A stretch of DNA of 64,000 nt from the NCBI RefSeq assembly GCF_004923295.1, contig NZ_CP039634.1, positions 1,764,001 through 1,828,000 of the forward strand, given 5' to 3'. Each line of letters begins with the position of its first letter. The stretch's first letter is position 1. This DNA comes from Azospirillum sp. TSH100 (lineage in GTDB: Bacteria; Pseudomonadota; Alphaproteobacteria; Azospirillales; Azospirillaceae). Below are positions 1-11,034 of this stretch, piece after piece. A program made the position numbers and the translations under genes. Under the pieces are notes generated by a model. It had not been told where the DNA came from. It made no database searches and saw nothing but the letters and a program-made list of their open reading frames with translations.

Positions 1-804
1 CCTCCGCCGCCTCCTCCTCCGCCCCCGGATCCGGCGCCGTCGCCGACTCCGAAGCCGCCCGAGCCTCCCAAGCCCGAGCCTCCGAAGCCGGAACCGCCCA
101 AACCGGAACCGCCGAAGCCCGAGCCTCCGAAGCCGGAGCCGAAGAAGCCCGAGCCTCCCAAGCCGGAACCGCCCAAGGCGGAGCCGAAGAAGCCGGAACC
201 GCCCAAGGAAGTGGCGAAGGCCGAGCCGCCGAAGGATTCCAAGGCCGAGACGAAGAAGCCGGATGCTCCGGCCAAGCAGCCGGAGAAGCCGTCGGCCAAG
301 ACCGATCCGCTGTCCGACCTGCTGTCGAACGTCGGGAAGATCAAGCCGTCGGACAACCCGAAGGCGGACGGCAAGGCATCGGCCAGCGCCAACAGCGACG
401 CCAAGCCCAGCCAGAAGACCGCGTCGGCGGCTCCGGCCGGCGCGGCGAAGGCGACGAACGGCCCCGACAAGCCGTTCAAGCCGTCGGGCCGCGCGCTGGA
501 CGCCATCCGCGGCCAGCTGAGCAAGAACTGGAACTTCGACAGCGGCCGCAAGGACGCCGGTTCGATGCAGATCGAGATCCACGTGGAGGTCGGCCGCGAC
601 CACAGCGTGGTCCGCGCCTGGATCGACGACAAGTACCGGTCGCGCTACATGTCGGACGCCGCCTTCCGGGCGTCGGCCGACGCGGCGGTGCGGGCCGTCA
701 AGCGGTCCAGCCCGCTGGAATTGCTTGCCAGCGAGTTCACGCCGCAGACTTATGAAGATTGGCGCTTCATCGTGTTCAATTTCGACCCGAGGGACATGTT
801 CTGA
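1..804 (+). CDS. tolA: TolA-like Tol-Pal energy-transducing protein (3' part only)
   Basis: The reading frame is open from the first base, so the gene starts upstream; 267 residues are visible. The first ~75 residues are a Pro/Lys/Glu-rich repeat of the PKPEPP type, which in TolA and TonB family proteins forms the rigid periplasmic span. A long low-complexity Lys/Ala/Pro linker follows, then from about residue 160 a folded C-terminal domain (ALDAIRGQL...SKNW...[12 protein letters not shown]) resembling the TolA/TonB C-terminal domain that contacts TolB and Pal. The N-terminal membrane anchor that binds TolQ and TolR lies outside the window. The stop is 2 bp before tolB, so the two are co-transcribed. 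The identification rests on context plus domain layout; TolA sequence itself is poorly conserved. Confidence 0.85.
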   Translation, partial: PPPPPPPPPDPAPSPTPKPPEPPKPEPPKPEPPKPEPPKPEPPKPEPKKPEPPKPEPPKAEPKKPEPPKEVAKAEPPKDSKAETKKPDAPAKQPEKPSAKTDPLSDLLSNVGKIKPSDNPKADGKASASANSDAKPSQKTASAAPAGAAKATNGPDKPFKPSGRALDAIRGQLSKNWNFDSGRKDAGSMQIEIHVEVGRDHSVVRAWIDDKYRSRYMSDAAFRASADAAVRAVKRSSPLELLASEFTPQTYEDWRFIVFNFDPRDMF

Positions 805-806
805 CC

Positions 807-2159
807 ATGACGACGAAGACGAGGCTTCTGTTGAAGCTGGCCGGGGCCACCGGCGCGCTTCTGCTCTCCCTCGGCGTTGCCGCTCCGCAGGAGGCGCGCG
901 CCGAGTTGCGCATCGACATCACGCGGGGCGTGTCCGAGCCGCTGCCCATCGCGATCACCAGCTTCGCCGGATCGGGCGGGCGTGACGCGCAGATGGGCGC
1001 CGACATCTCCAAGGTCATCTCCGACGACCTGGAGCGGTCGGGCCTGTTCCGTCCGCTGGACCCGCGCGGCTTCCTCCAGACGCCTGACCAGCTGCGCAGC
1101 GGCGAGCCGCGCTATCAGGACTGGAAGGCGCTGGGCGCGCAGGCGCTGGTCGCCGGCAACACCACGACCGGCGGCGACGGCCGCATGAAGGTCGATTTCC
1201 GCCTGTGGGACGTTGCCGCCGGCCAGTATATGCAGGGGCTGAGCTACAGCGCCTCGCCGCAGGAATGGCGCCGCATCGCCCACATCGTGGCCGACGCCAT
1301 CTACAAGCGCCTGACTGGCGAGGACGGCTATTTCGACACGCGCATCGTCTATGTCGCCGAATCCGGCCCGGCGAACGCGCGCAAGAAGCAGCTGGCCATC
1401 ATGGACCAGGACAGCGCCAACCATCAGTTCCTGACCGACGGCCAAACCCTGGTCCTAACGCCGCGCTTCTCGCCGACGTCGCAGGAAATCACGTACATGT
1501 CGTACTTCAACAAGAAGCCGCGCGTGTACCTGTTCAACATCGACACCGGCCGCCAGGAGGTCCTGGGCGACTTCCCCGGCATGACCTTCGCCCCGCGCTT
1601 CTCGCCGGACGGCAACAAGGTCATCATGTCGATGGCCCAGAACGGCAACACCGACATCTACACGCTGGACCTGCGCACCCGCCGCCAGACCCAGCTGACC
1701 GACGCGCCGGGCATCGACACCGCCCCCAGCTATTCGCCGGACGGCCAGCGGATCGTCTTCGAGTCGGACCGCGGCGGCACCCAGCAGCTCTACGTCATGG
1801 GTGCCGACGGTTCGGGCGTGAAGCGTCTGACCTTCGGCGAAGGCCGCTACGGTACGCCGGTGTGGTCGCCGCGCGGCGACCTGATCGCCTTCACGCGCCA
1901 GCGTGGTAGCAGCTTTGCAGTGGGCGTAATCCGTCCGGATGGGTCGGGGGAACGAATCCTGACCGAAGCCTTCCATGTCGAAGGTCCGACCTGGGCGCCG
2001 AACGGCCGTGTTCTCATGTTCTTCAAGGACTTGCCGTCGGGTGACGGCCGTGGCCGCAACGCGAAGCTGTACAGCATCGACATCACCGGCGCCAACGAGC
2101 GTCGCGTGAGCACCCCGGTCGATGCGTCGGACCCCGCGTGGTCGCCCTTGATTCCCTAG
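807..2159 (+). CDS. tolB: Tol-Pal system periplasmic protein TolB
   Basis: This 450-aa protein is the periplasmic partner of Pal and TolA in the envelope machine that keeps the outer membrane tight during division. The chosen ATG gives an immediate Sec signal peptide (basic MTTKTR, hydrophobic LLLSLGVAA, then EARA cleavage site); an in-frame ATG 48 bp upstream lies inside tolA and lacks this. After the N-terminal domain come repeated propeller blades of the type [29 protein letters not shown] and GPTWAPNGR, the hallmark PD40/TolB repeats. It sits between tolA and pal, as in most Proteobacteria. Confidence 0.97.
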   Translation: MTTKTRLLLKLAGATGALLLSLGVAAPQEARAELRIDITRGVSEPLPIAITSFAGSGGRDAQMGADISKVISDDLERSGLFRPLDPRGFLQTPDQLRSGEPRYQDWKALGAQALVAGNTTTGGDGRMKVDFRLWDVAAGQYMQGLSYSASPQEWRRIAHIVADAIYKRLTGEDGYFDTRIVYVAESGPANARKKQLAIMDQDSANHQFLTDGQTLVLTPRFSPTSQEITYMSYFNKKPRVYLFNIDTGRQEVLGDFPGMTFAPRFSPDGNKVIMSMAQNGNTDIYTLDLRTRRQTQLTDAPGIDTAPSYSPDGQRIVFESDRGGTQQLYVMGADGSGVKRLTFGEGRYGTPVWSPRGDLIAFTRQRGSSFAVGVIRPDGSGERILTEAFHVEGPTWAPNGRVLMFFKDLPSGDGRGRNAKLYSIDITGANERRVSTPVDASDPAWSPLIP

Positions 2160-2308
2160 TGGAGTAGCCCTATTTTGCGGCCACGCGGGAGCAATGCTCA
2201 AGACAAAGGTCGGACGTCGTCTTTTCGTCGGGGATTGGCGGAAAGAAGCGGCTCCCGCTCAGACAATGTTCGACCATCCAACAAGTTTCGTTCAAGGGGT
2301 CCCTGAAC

Positions 2309-2776
2309 ATGCGCATGAAGTTCCTTGCTCTCGCCGCGGTCGCTCTGCTCGCCGCTTGCGAATCCACTCCGAACGACGCCGCCAACGGCGCCAACACCGG
2401 TGCCCAGCAGTCGATCCGTCCGGGCTCGGCGGAAGATTTCGTCGTCAACGTCGGCGACCGCGTCTTCTTCGGCCTCGACCGCTTCGACCTGTCGCCGGAG
2501 GCTCGCGCCACCCTCGACCGTCAGGCCAAGTGGCTGCAGACCTACGGCTCGGTCACCGTCACCGTCGAGGGCCATGCCGACGAGCGCGGCACCCGTGAGT
2601 ACAACCTGGCCCTGGGTGAGCGCCGCGCCAACTCGGTGAAGAACTACCTGGCCGCCAAGGGCATCCCAGCCAACCGCGTCAACGTCGTCTCCTACGGCAA
2701 GGAGCGTCCGGCCGTGGTTGGCTCGAACGAGGCCGCCTGGTCGCAGAACCGCCGTGGCGTGACCGTCGTCAACTGA
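2309..2776 (+). CDS. pal: Peptidoglycan-associated lipoprotein Pal
   Basis: This 155-aa outer-membrane lipoprotein binds peptidoglycan. A type II signal peptide ends in the lipobox LAAC, with lipidated Cys17. The OmpA-like domain covers residues ~45-155 and contains the peptidoglycan-binding segment GHADERGTREYN followed by GERRA. It is 149 bp downstream of tolB and is followed by a strong hairpin-T-run terminator, so transcription of the tol unit probably stops here and cpoB has its own start or depends on readthrough. Confidence 0.97.
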   Translation: MRMKFLALAAVALLAACESTPNDAANGANTGAQQSIRPGSAEDFVVNVGDRVFFGLDRFDLSPEARATLDRQAKWLQTYGSVTVTVEGHADERGTREYNLALGERRANSVKNYLAAKGIPANRVNVVSYGKERPAVVGSNEAAWSQNRRGVTVVN

Positions 2777-2811
2777 TGACGCCGGTCCCCGCCTGATGGG
2801 GAACAGGGAAG

Positions 2812-2850
2812 GGCGCCGCCGCCGGGCAACCGGGGCGGCGCCTTTTCTTT
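2812..2850 (+). terminator. Rho-independent terminator after pal
   Basis: A 9-bp GC stem pairs 2812-2820 with 2834-2842. The loop itself contains a small CCGG/CCGG pairing. The stem is followed directly by TTTTCTTTTT on the plus strand. Confidence 0.85.
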
Positions 2851-3018
2851 TTGGGCGATGCGTCCCCGGCTCTTCCGGTGGCCGGATTTCCGGCGCTGTC
2901 GGTTCTTTGCGCCGGCGCGCAAGTTCTGCTAAACAGCGGCCATCGCGTCGCCTTTTTCGTTCGCCATGGTCGCCGTGGGTGCTCCCCCGGCATCAGATCT
3001 CCTCAGGATCCCACGCGC

Positions 3019-3873
3019 ATGACCAACATCCGTCCCGTCGCCGCCCTGCTGCTGGGTGGCATGCTCGCGGCAAGCCCCGCTCTGGCCCAGTCCAAGGCGC
3101 AGATCGAGCGGCTGCAATCGCTGGAAACCCAGGTCGCGGTGCTGGGCGGTCCGGTGGAGGTGGCGCAGCTGTCGCCTTCCGTCGCCGCCGACTTCGAGAT
3201 CCGCCTGCAGAACCTCGAACGCACCATCCAGGATTTGACCGGCAAGTACGAGGAATCGACTTATCAGGTCACCCAACTGCGCGAGCGTCTGGAGAAGGTG
3301 AATGCCGACGTCGATTTCCGCCTGAAGGAACTGGAGAAGGGCGGTGGGGCGACCGGCGGTGCGATGGGCGGCGCCATGTCCGATGCCGCGCCGAGCAAGC
3401 CGTCCAAGGCTGCCGCGGCTGACGACAAGAAGGCCGACAAGCCGGCGCAGACTGCATCGGCCAACCCGCCCTCCACCGCTGGCCTGTCGCCGGAAAAGCA
3501 GTATGAGCAGGCATTCGAGCTGCTGCGCAACTCCGACTATGATCGGGCGGAGAAGGCGTTGCAGGAGTTCATCGCCAAGAACAAGTCGCATGCCTATGCC
3601 GGCAACGCGCAATATTGGCTGGGCGAGAGCTATTACGTCCGCAACAAGTTCCCGGAGGCGGCCCAGGCCTTCGCCGAGGTGCTGTCCAAGTACCGCACAA
3701 ATCCCAAGGCGGCGGACAGCCTGCTGAAGCTGGGCATGACCTTGCAGCAGATGAACAAGAAGTCGGACGCCTGCACCGCCTTCGGTCAGCTGTTGACCAA
3801 GTTTCCCGAAGCCTCGGCCAGCGTGAAGCGCCGCGCCGATACGGAGCGCAAGCGCATCAATTGCCCGGCCTGA
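3019..3873 (+). CDS. cpoB: Tol-Pal associated periplasmic TPR protein CpoB (YbgF)
   Basis: This 284-aa protein coordinates peptidoglycan synthesis with outer-membrane constriction together with Tol-Pal. The ATG at 3019 begins a clear Sec signal peptide ending SPALAQ; upstream in-frame codons run through the terminator region and look non-coding. Residues ~25-110 form a coiled-coil-prone stretch (KAQIERLQSLETQ, EKVNADVDFRLKEL), then a low-complexity Ala/Lys linker, then three TPR units from ~160 on (EQAFELLRNSDYDRAEKAL, YWLGESYYVRNKFPEA, LLKLGMTLQQMNK). Its stop codon shares one base with the tilS start. Confidence 0.95.
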   Translation: MTNIRPVAALLLGGMLAASPALAQSKAQIERLQSLETQVAVLGGPVEVAQLSPSVAADFEIRLQNLERTIQDLTGKYEESTYQVTQLRERLEKVNADVDFRLKELEKGGGATGGAMGGAMSDAAPSKPSKAAAADDKKADKPAQTASANPPSTAGLSPEKQYEQAFELLRNSDYDRAEKALQEFIAKNKSHAYAGNAQYWLGESYYVRNKFPEAAQAFAEVLSKYRTNPKAADSLLKLGMTLQQMNKKSDACTAFGQLLTKFPEASASVKRRADTERKRINCPA

Positions 3874-5240
3874 TGGATGGCGACTCCGGCGACGGCACTG
3901 GCGAAGGTCGGCCGGTCTCGCCGGAGGAGTTTGCCCGTGCCCTGGCGGCGCTGGGCGGATTCGAACCGGCTCCGGCCGTCGCTGTCGGCGTTTCCGGGGG
4001 CGGCGACAGCGTGGCGCTTGTCCTGCTGCTGCGGCATTGGGTCGCGGAGCGGGGCGGAAGCCTGCTGGCGCTGACCGTCGATCATGGACTGCGGCCCGAG
4101 TCCGCGGCTGAAGCAGCGGCGGTCGGACAGGCGATGGCCCGGCTCGGCGTTCCGCATCGAGTGCTGCGCTGGGACGGCGCGAAGCCGGCTGGGGGGCTTC
4201 AGGCGGCAGCGCGGGCGGCGCGGCACCGGCTGCTGGGCGCGGCCTGTTCCGAGACCGGTATCCTGCATCTCGCGCTTGCCCACCATCGCGACGATCAGGC
4301 GGAAACGGTTCTGCTGCGCTTGGCGCGTGGTTCCGGCATCGACGGTCTGGCCGGGATGCCGCCCGTTCGCGCCGATGGTGCGGTGCGGGTGATTCGACCC
4401 CTGCTGAATTTTTCCCACGTCCGGTTGCTGGCGACCTGTCGCGCCGAGGGCGTCGACTGGATCGAGGATCCTTCCAATCACAATCCCCGCTTCGCCCGCG
4501 CCCGGCTGCGGGCCGCCTGCGATCTGCTGGGCCGGGAGGGGTTGGATGGCGCGCGGTTGGGCGAGGTTGCCCGGCGGGCCGGACGGGCCCGTGCCGCGCT
4601 GGAGCAGGCGACGGCCGCGCTGCTGGCGGAGACTGCGGCCATCCATCCGGAAGGCTGGATCACGCTGGCACCCGAATCCCTGCTGGCGGCACCGGCGGAA
4701 ATCGCGCTGCGGGCGCTGGGGCGGGCGCTGGCTGCGGTCGGTGGGCCGGTGCATCCGGTGCGCGATGAGGCGCTGGAGCGGCTGCTTGGCGGGCTGGCGG
4801 ACGGTCAGGGCGGCACGCTGGGCGGCTGCGTGGTGCGGATGCGGCGTGGCACCGTGATGATCGCGCGCGAACCGGCGGCGGTGACCGAACGTCCGACGGT
4901 CCCGCCGGGTGGGGCGGTTCTGTGGGATGGCCGATTCGATCTTCGGGTGTCGTCGCGGTGGAAACTGCCCGTCACGGTCGCGGCGCTGGGAGCCGCCGGC
5001 TGGCGCGAATGGGCAGGGCGGCAGGCGCCGGAGACGCTGCCCAACCTGCCGGTTCCGGTGCGGGAAACCCTGCCAAGCCTTTGGTCGGGCGCAGATTTGC
5101 TTGGTGTGCCGATGGTTGGTATGTGCTACGGGTTTGGCGCGGATGGACAGGAGCCGGTGGATCGCGCGAAGTTTCGTCCGCTTTCGTCCTTGGGAAGACC
5201 AGCTTTTACGGTTGTTTCGGACCGGGGCGGCATTATTTAA
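3873..5240 (+). CDS. tilS: tRNA(Ile)-lysidine synthetase TilS
   Basis: TilS attaches lysine to C34 of the CAU-anticodon tRNA-Ile, switching its identity from Met to Ile; its likely substrate tRNA is encoded in this same window at 57.1 kb. The 455-aa protein has the N-type ATP pyrophosphatase P-loop SGGGDS at residues 41-46, the LTVDHGLRPES segment, and HHRDDQAET, all typical of TilS/MesJ. The C-terminal domain is present but divergent. The ATG overlaps the cpoB stop by one base (TGATG), which implies translational coupling. Confidence 0.95.
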   Translation: MDGDSGDGTGEGRPVSPEEFARALAALGGFEPAPAVAVGVSGGGDSVALVLLLRHWVAERGGSLLALTVDHGLRPESAAEAAAVGQAMARLGVPHRVLRWDGAKPAGGLQAAARAARHRLLGAACSETGILHLALAHHRDDQAETVLLRLARGSGIDGLAGMPPVRADGAVRVIRPLLNFSHVRLLATCRAEGVDWIEDPSNHNPRFARARLRAACDLLGREGLDGARLGEVARRAGRARAALEQATAALLAETAAIHPEGWITLAPESLLAAPAEIALRALGRALAAVGGPVHPVRDEALERLLGGLADGQGGTLGGCVVRMRRGTVMIAREPAAVTERPTVPPGGAVLWDGRFDLRVSSRWKLPVTVAALGAAGWREWAGRQAPETLPNLPVPVRETLPSLWSGADLLGVPMVGMCYGFGADGQEPVDRAKFRPLSSLGRPAFTVVSDRGGII

Positions 5241-5322
5241 TCAGGGAACGTGCCCGTAGGAGTCCGGGGTGCGGCCTTGTCGGCGCACCGCATGGCGATG
5301 GGTTCGCAGAAAGGCGTGTGAC

Positions 5323-7260
<1,938 letters not shown>

Positions 7261-7283
7261 CGGTTCAAGGTTCGGAAATGAAG

Positions 7284-7312
7284 AAGGCGGCGCTGTGAGG
7301 CGCCGCCTTTTT
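7284..7312 (+). terminator. Rho-independent terminator after ftsH
   Basis: A 10-bp stem pairs 7284-7293 with 7300-7309. It has a 6-nt loop and a TTTTT tract, 24 bp past the ftsH stop. It also closes the convergent minus-strand gene ending at 7344. Confidence 0.88.
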
Positions 7313-7343
7313 GCTGGGTGGTTTTGGGTTTGGCGGGAAGCGC

Positions 7344-8507
7344 CTACAGCGCGCCCTTCTGCTCGCGGCGGCGGTCCAGCGCCACGTCGAACTGACGCAG
7401 CAGCTTCTGCATGCCCTCGAAGTACAGCTTGCGCGACGGGGTGTTCTTCATGCAGCGGGCGTCCAGATGGGCGACGCTGGTCAGAGCCGACACGCAGTAG
7501 CCGAGCAGCCAGTAGCGCGAGCGGATGCTGCGCAGATAGTCGCGGAAGGGCTCCGGCTGGCCGTTCATGAAGCTGCTGAACGAGGTCTCATAGTCCGACA
7601 GGATGGTGCGGATGTCGAGCAGCGTGGTTTCCAGCAGCTTGCCCACCTTTTCGATGTGCATCAGCAGCTGGGTCTCGTAGGGCTTGTGCATGCGGATGTC
7701 GACCGGAATGCACTCGCGCGACTTCAGCCAGGTCAGGATGGTGCGGGCGCGCGGAGCGATGCGGCGCAGCTGGTACTCGTAGAAGGTGGTGCCCTTCCAC
7801 GCGCTGAAGATGGTGTCGGCCTCCGACCGTTCGATGCCGAAGGCGGAGACGAACAGGCCGGCCTCTTCCAGGTTGGGGTTCCAGATCGCTTCCAGGAAAC
7901 GCTCGATGCTCTGGGCGCTGCCCTGGCTGCCGGACAGGGCCTTGCGGACGATCGGTTCGATGCGGGCGCGGATCAGGCGGCGGAGCTGGTGGTCCTCCTC
8001 GTTGGAGATCAGCCAGTGGCGCGGATCGACGGCGATCTTCTCCGCCTCGAAGCAGGTCTTCAGCAGGAAGGCGTCGAGCGACGGCACGTCGTCGATCATC
8101 TGCAGCATCTTCATGTCGCCGATGATGCCGTTTTCCTGCGGCCCGTGCTTGATGCCGAACTGCTCCTCCAGAAGCGATTCGGCGTTGCGGCCACGCAGAT
8201 AGATGGCGATGCCGCCGGCTTCCGGCGCACGGGCGTTGTGCGGCACATAGATGCCGGTCTCCACCGGGCGCTCGCCGCCTTCCAGATCCTCGTCCTCGGC
8301 GATGGGATCACCACCGTCGTCGTCGCGGTCGTCGAAGTTCGGGTACTTGAACAGGATGCAGTTGTTCAGGCCCTGCGCCTTGAACATGCGCTGCTCTTCG
8401 GGGATCTCGCGCGTGATGGCGATGAGATTCATCGACACGCTGGACCCGCCGTAAAGGATCTGCTCAAGGATCGGAGAAACCGAGTCCATTTTCTTGCGAG
8501 CGCGCAT
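7344..8507 (-). CDS. Conserved-looking protein of unknown function (387 aa)
   Basis: I do not recognise this family. The protein is soluble (no signal peptide or membrane segment), moderately charged and has an acidic patch around residues 55-80 (DDRDDDGGDP...AEDEDLEGG). N-terminal segments such as MNLIAITREIP and YVPHNARAPEAGGIAIYLRGR look like a folded domain. The C-terminal half is predicted helical (DYETSFSSFMNG, RDYLRSIRSRYWLLGY) and ends in a basic tail. Codon use matches the housekeeping neighbours, so this is a resident gene. It stands alone between the ftsH terminator and a hairpin behind fabI. An ATG 18 bp downstream (MDSVSP) is an alternative start. Confidence 0.88.
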   Translation of the reverse strand: MRARKKMDSVSPILEQILYGGSSVSMNLIAITREIPEEQRMFKAQGLNNCILFKYPNFDDRDDDGGDPIAEDEDLEGGERPVETGIYVPHNARAPEAGGIAIYLRGRNAESLLEEQFGIKHGPQENGIIGDMKMLQMIDDVPSLDAFLLKTCFEAEKIAVDPRHWLISNEEDHQLRRLIRARIEPIVRKALSGSQGSAQSIERFLEAIWNPNLEEAGLFVSAFGIERSEADTIFSAWKGTTFYEYQLRRIAPRARTILTWLKSRECIPVDIRMHKPYETQLLMHIEKVGKLLETTLLDIRTILSDYETSFSSFMNGQPEPFRDYLRSIRSRYWLLGYCVSALTSVAHLDARCMKNTPSRKLYFEGMQKLLRQFDVALDRRREQKGAL

Positions 8508-8567
8508 GAATATTACCCAAATCCGCGAATATTGCTCAAATCATAAACGCCACTTTCGCAAACGCAA

Positions 8568-8593
8568 AGAGGGATCGGTGGACCGATCCCTCT
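8568..8593 (-). terminator. Hairpin downstream of fabI, probable terminator
   Basis: Perfect 12-bp arms (8568-8579 with 8582-8593) form a hairpin 50 bp past the fabI stop. On the minus strand only three T follow, so the U-tract is weak. The pairing is certain; the terminator function is inferred. Confidence 0.6.
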
Positions 8594-8642
8594 CTTCATC
8601 ATGCGATTGCAGGCGCCTTTCCGCCGCTCAACCCTGCTGGCC

Positions 8643-9491
8643 TCAGCCGGCCTTCGGCGTGCCGCCCAGCGAGCCGAGCAGGCTGGCGACTTCCGCCGCC
8701 TCGTCCACCGCGACCATGCCGACGGTGTGATAACCGCTGTCGACATGCATCACCTCGCCGGTGACGCCGCTGCCCAGATCCGACATCAGGAACAGGCCGG
8801 CGCCGCCGACCTCCTGGATGGTGACATTGCGCTTCAGCGGGGCATTCAGCTCGTTCCACTTCAGGATATAGCGGAAGTCACCGATGCCGCTCGCGGCCAG
8901 AGTCTTGATCGGGCCCGCGGAGATGGCGTTGACACGGATGTTGCGGCCACCCAGATCGACGGCGAGGTAGCGGACGCTGGCCTCCAGCGCGGCCTTGGCG
9001 ACGCCCATCACATTGTAATGGGGCATGACGCGCTCGGCGCCGTAGTAGGATAGAGTGAGCAGGCTGCCGCCGTCCTTCATCAGCGGCACGGCGCGTTGCG
9101 CCACCGCGGTGAAGGAGTAGCAGGAGATGTCCATGGTGCGCAGGAAGTTGGCCCGCGTCGTGTCCAGATACAGCCCGTCCAGTTCGTTCTTGTCGGAAAA
9201 GGCGATGGCATGAACCACGAAGTCCAGCCCGCCCCATTCCTGTTCGATGGCGGCGAAGGTCGCGTCGATGCTGGTCTCATCCGTGACGTCGCAGGGCAGG
9301 ACCAGCTTGGCGTCGACCTGCTCGGCCAGCGGCTTCACCCGCTTCAGCAGCGCATCGCCCTGGTAGGTGAAGGCAAGCTCCGCCCCGTGCTGGGCCAGGG
9401 TGGAGGCGATCCCCCAGGCGATCGAACGATCGTTGGCCACGCCCATGATCAGGCCACGCTTGCCGGCCATGAGCGGCATCGGATTGGACAT
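8643..9491 (-). CDS. fabI: Enoyl-[acyl-carrier-protein] reductase (NADH) FabI
   Basis: FabI catalyses the last reduction of each fatty-acid elongation cycle in the cytoplasm. The 282-aa protein is an atypical short-chain dehydrogenase: the cofactor motif is GVANDRSIAWGIA near the N-terminus, and the catalytic residues fit Tyr149 (in SYYGAE), Tyr159 and Lys166 (Y-x6-K), offset by three from E. coli FabI. The start at 9491 is preceded by a GAGG ribosome site; upstream in-frame codons give an unlike N-terminus. It is transcribed divergently from the YihY-family gene. It is about 20 residues longer than E. coli FabI at the C-terminus. Confidence 0.96.
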   Translation of the reverse strand: MSNPMPLMAGKRGLIMGVANDRSIAWGIASTLAQHGAELAFTYQGDALLKRVKPLAEQVDAKLVLPCDVTDETSIDATFAAIEQEWGGLDFVVHAIAFSDKNELDGLYLDTTRANFLRTMDISCYSFTAVAQRAVPLMKDGGSLLTLSYYGAERVMPHYNVMGVAKAALEASVRYLAVDLGGRNIRVNAISAGPIKTLAASGIGDFRYILKWNELNAPLKRNVTIQEVGGAGLFLMSDLGSGVTGEVMHVDSGYHTVGMVAVDEAAEVASLLGSLGGTPKAG

Positions 9492-9609
9492 CGGAACCTC
9501 GTGAACGACAGATGTGCTGCGGCTCCAGCCGCGAAAAGTGCGGGGCATCCTACACGAAAGCGCCCAATGGTCAAACCGACGCGGGCTGTCTCACCGCAGG
9601 AGGCGACGC

Positions 9610-10971
9610 ATGTCTCGCCCTGAGGACAATACCCGCCACGGGGAGGAGGAGCGCAGTCGCATCCTGACCAGCCTGCGGGAGCTTGGCGGCTTCTTCGGTC
9701 ACTCGATGCTGCGCTTCTACAACGACAACTGCTTCCAGACCGCGGCGGCGCTGACCTACACCTCGCTGTTGGCCATCGTGCCGATGATGACCATCGGCTT
9801 CGCCATCTTCTCGGCCTTCCCGGCCTTCAGCGCCCTGCAGCTGCGGATCCAGACGGCGCTGGTCAAGAATCTGGTGCCGGAGATCGGCGACGCGATCCTG
9901 GAATATCTCGGCCGCTTCATGGCGAATGCCGGGCAGATGCCGATCTTCGGCGTGATCGGGCTGGCGGTGTCGGCGGTGCTGCTGATCTGGACGATCGAAG
10001 GTTCCTTCGCCACCGTCTGGCGCGTGCGCGAGCCGCGATCCTACGTGACGCGCATCCTGTCCTTCTGGGCGGTGGTATCGCTGACACCGCTGTTCGCCGG
10101 CGCCAGCCTGTCCCTGTCCAGCACGCTGTGGACGGCGCTCGAGGTGGCGCATCTGGAGGGCGTTGTCCACCCGCTGGCGGGAATTGGCATGCTGCTGCCC
10201 TTCGCCCTGCAATTGGTCGGCTGTTCGCTGCTGTATCTGGTGATCCCGAATCGGGACGTGTTCTGGCTGGACGCGCTGTGCGGCGGAGCGATCGGGTCGA
10301 TCCTGCTGGAAGGGTCGAAGGCGATCTTCGGCTGGTACATGCGCGAATATCCGGCCTACCAGACCATCTACGGCGCCCTTTCGGTGGTGCCGATCTTCCT
10401 GTTCTGGCTCTATATCGCGTGGTCGACGGTGCTGTTCGGCGCGGTGGTCACCGCGTCGCTGCCGGAATGGCGGGCGGGCAAGGTCACCCGCGGCGGCATG
10501 GAGGGGCTGCTGCCGGCCCAGCGGCTGGCGCTCGCCCTGGCGGTCCTGCATGAGCTGATGGAGGCGAGCCGGCTGGGCGTTGGCATGCGCCGCCGGACGC
10601 TGGTCGGCCGGGTGCCGGTGGGCACGCTGCTGATCGACGGCATCCTGGAACAGCTGCGCGATGCCCACTGGGTCGCCCACACCACCCGTGACGCCTGGGT
10701 GGTTACCCGCGACATGGGCGAGGCGACTCTGCTGGACCTGATGAAGGCGCTGGGCATCGGCATGCGCGGCTCCGTCCATGGTCTTGGCGGACTGGATCTG
10801 CCCTGGCAGGAACGCACCGCCCGCCTGCTGGACGCCGCCGAGGCGCGGCAGAGCGACCTGCTCAACGTGCCGCTGAAGACCCTGCTGAACGACGATTTTC
10901 CGCCAGAAGGGCAACCGGCGGGACAGGGGACAGGGCAGGGCGCGGTGTCGTTGCGGGCCGTGAAGTCGTAA
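9610..10971 (+). CDS. YihY/BrkB family inner-membrane protein
   Basis: This 453-aa polytopic membrane protein belongs to the UPF0761/YihY family, once misnamed ribonuclease BN. The family signature near the N-terminus is visible (FYNDNCFQTAAALTYTSLLAIVPM), and about six hydrophobic segments follow up to residue ~290, including YQTIYGALSVVPIFLFWLYI. The last ~150 residues form a soluble extension of the winged-helix-like type found in longer family members. The start at 9610 is fixed by an AGGAGG ribosome site. The function of the family is unsettled (a transporter role has been proposed). Confidence 0.92.
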   Translation: MSRPEDNTRHGEEERSRILTSLRELGGFFGHSMLRFYNDNCFQTAAALTYTSLLAIVPMMTIGFAIFSAFPAFSALQLRIQTALVKNLVPEIGDAILEYLGRFMANAGQMPIFGVIGLAVSAVLLIWTIEGSFATVWRVREPRSYVTRILSFWAVVSLTPLFAGASLSLSSTLWTALEVAHLEGVVHPLAGIGMLLPFALQLVGCSLLYLVIPNRDVFWLDALCGGAIGSILLEGSKAIFGWYMREYPAYQTIYGALSVVPIFLFWLYIAWSTVLFGAVVTASLPEWRAGKVTRGGMEGLLPAQRLALALAVLHELMEASRLGVGMRRRTLVGRVPVGTLLIDGILEQLRDAHWVAHTTRDAWVVTRDMGEATLLDLMKALGIGMRGSVHGLGGLDLPWQERTARLLDAAEARQSDLLNVPLKTLLNDDFPPEGQPAGQGTGQGAVSLRAVKS

Positions 10972-11034
10972 ATCCCGCCGGCGGGTCGATGCCCGGTGGA
11001 ACCATGACCTCCGCGTCGATCAGGCCCGTTGGTG

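Noticed and set aside
1..210. Short tandem repeats considered as CRISPR or minisatellite
   Set aside because: The repeats are contiguous, in frame and encode the TolA proline-rich span; there are no spacers.
10974..10985. Perfect 12-bp palindrome after the YihY-family gene
   Set aside because: It has no loop and no T-run and is expected by chance in DNA this rich in GC.
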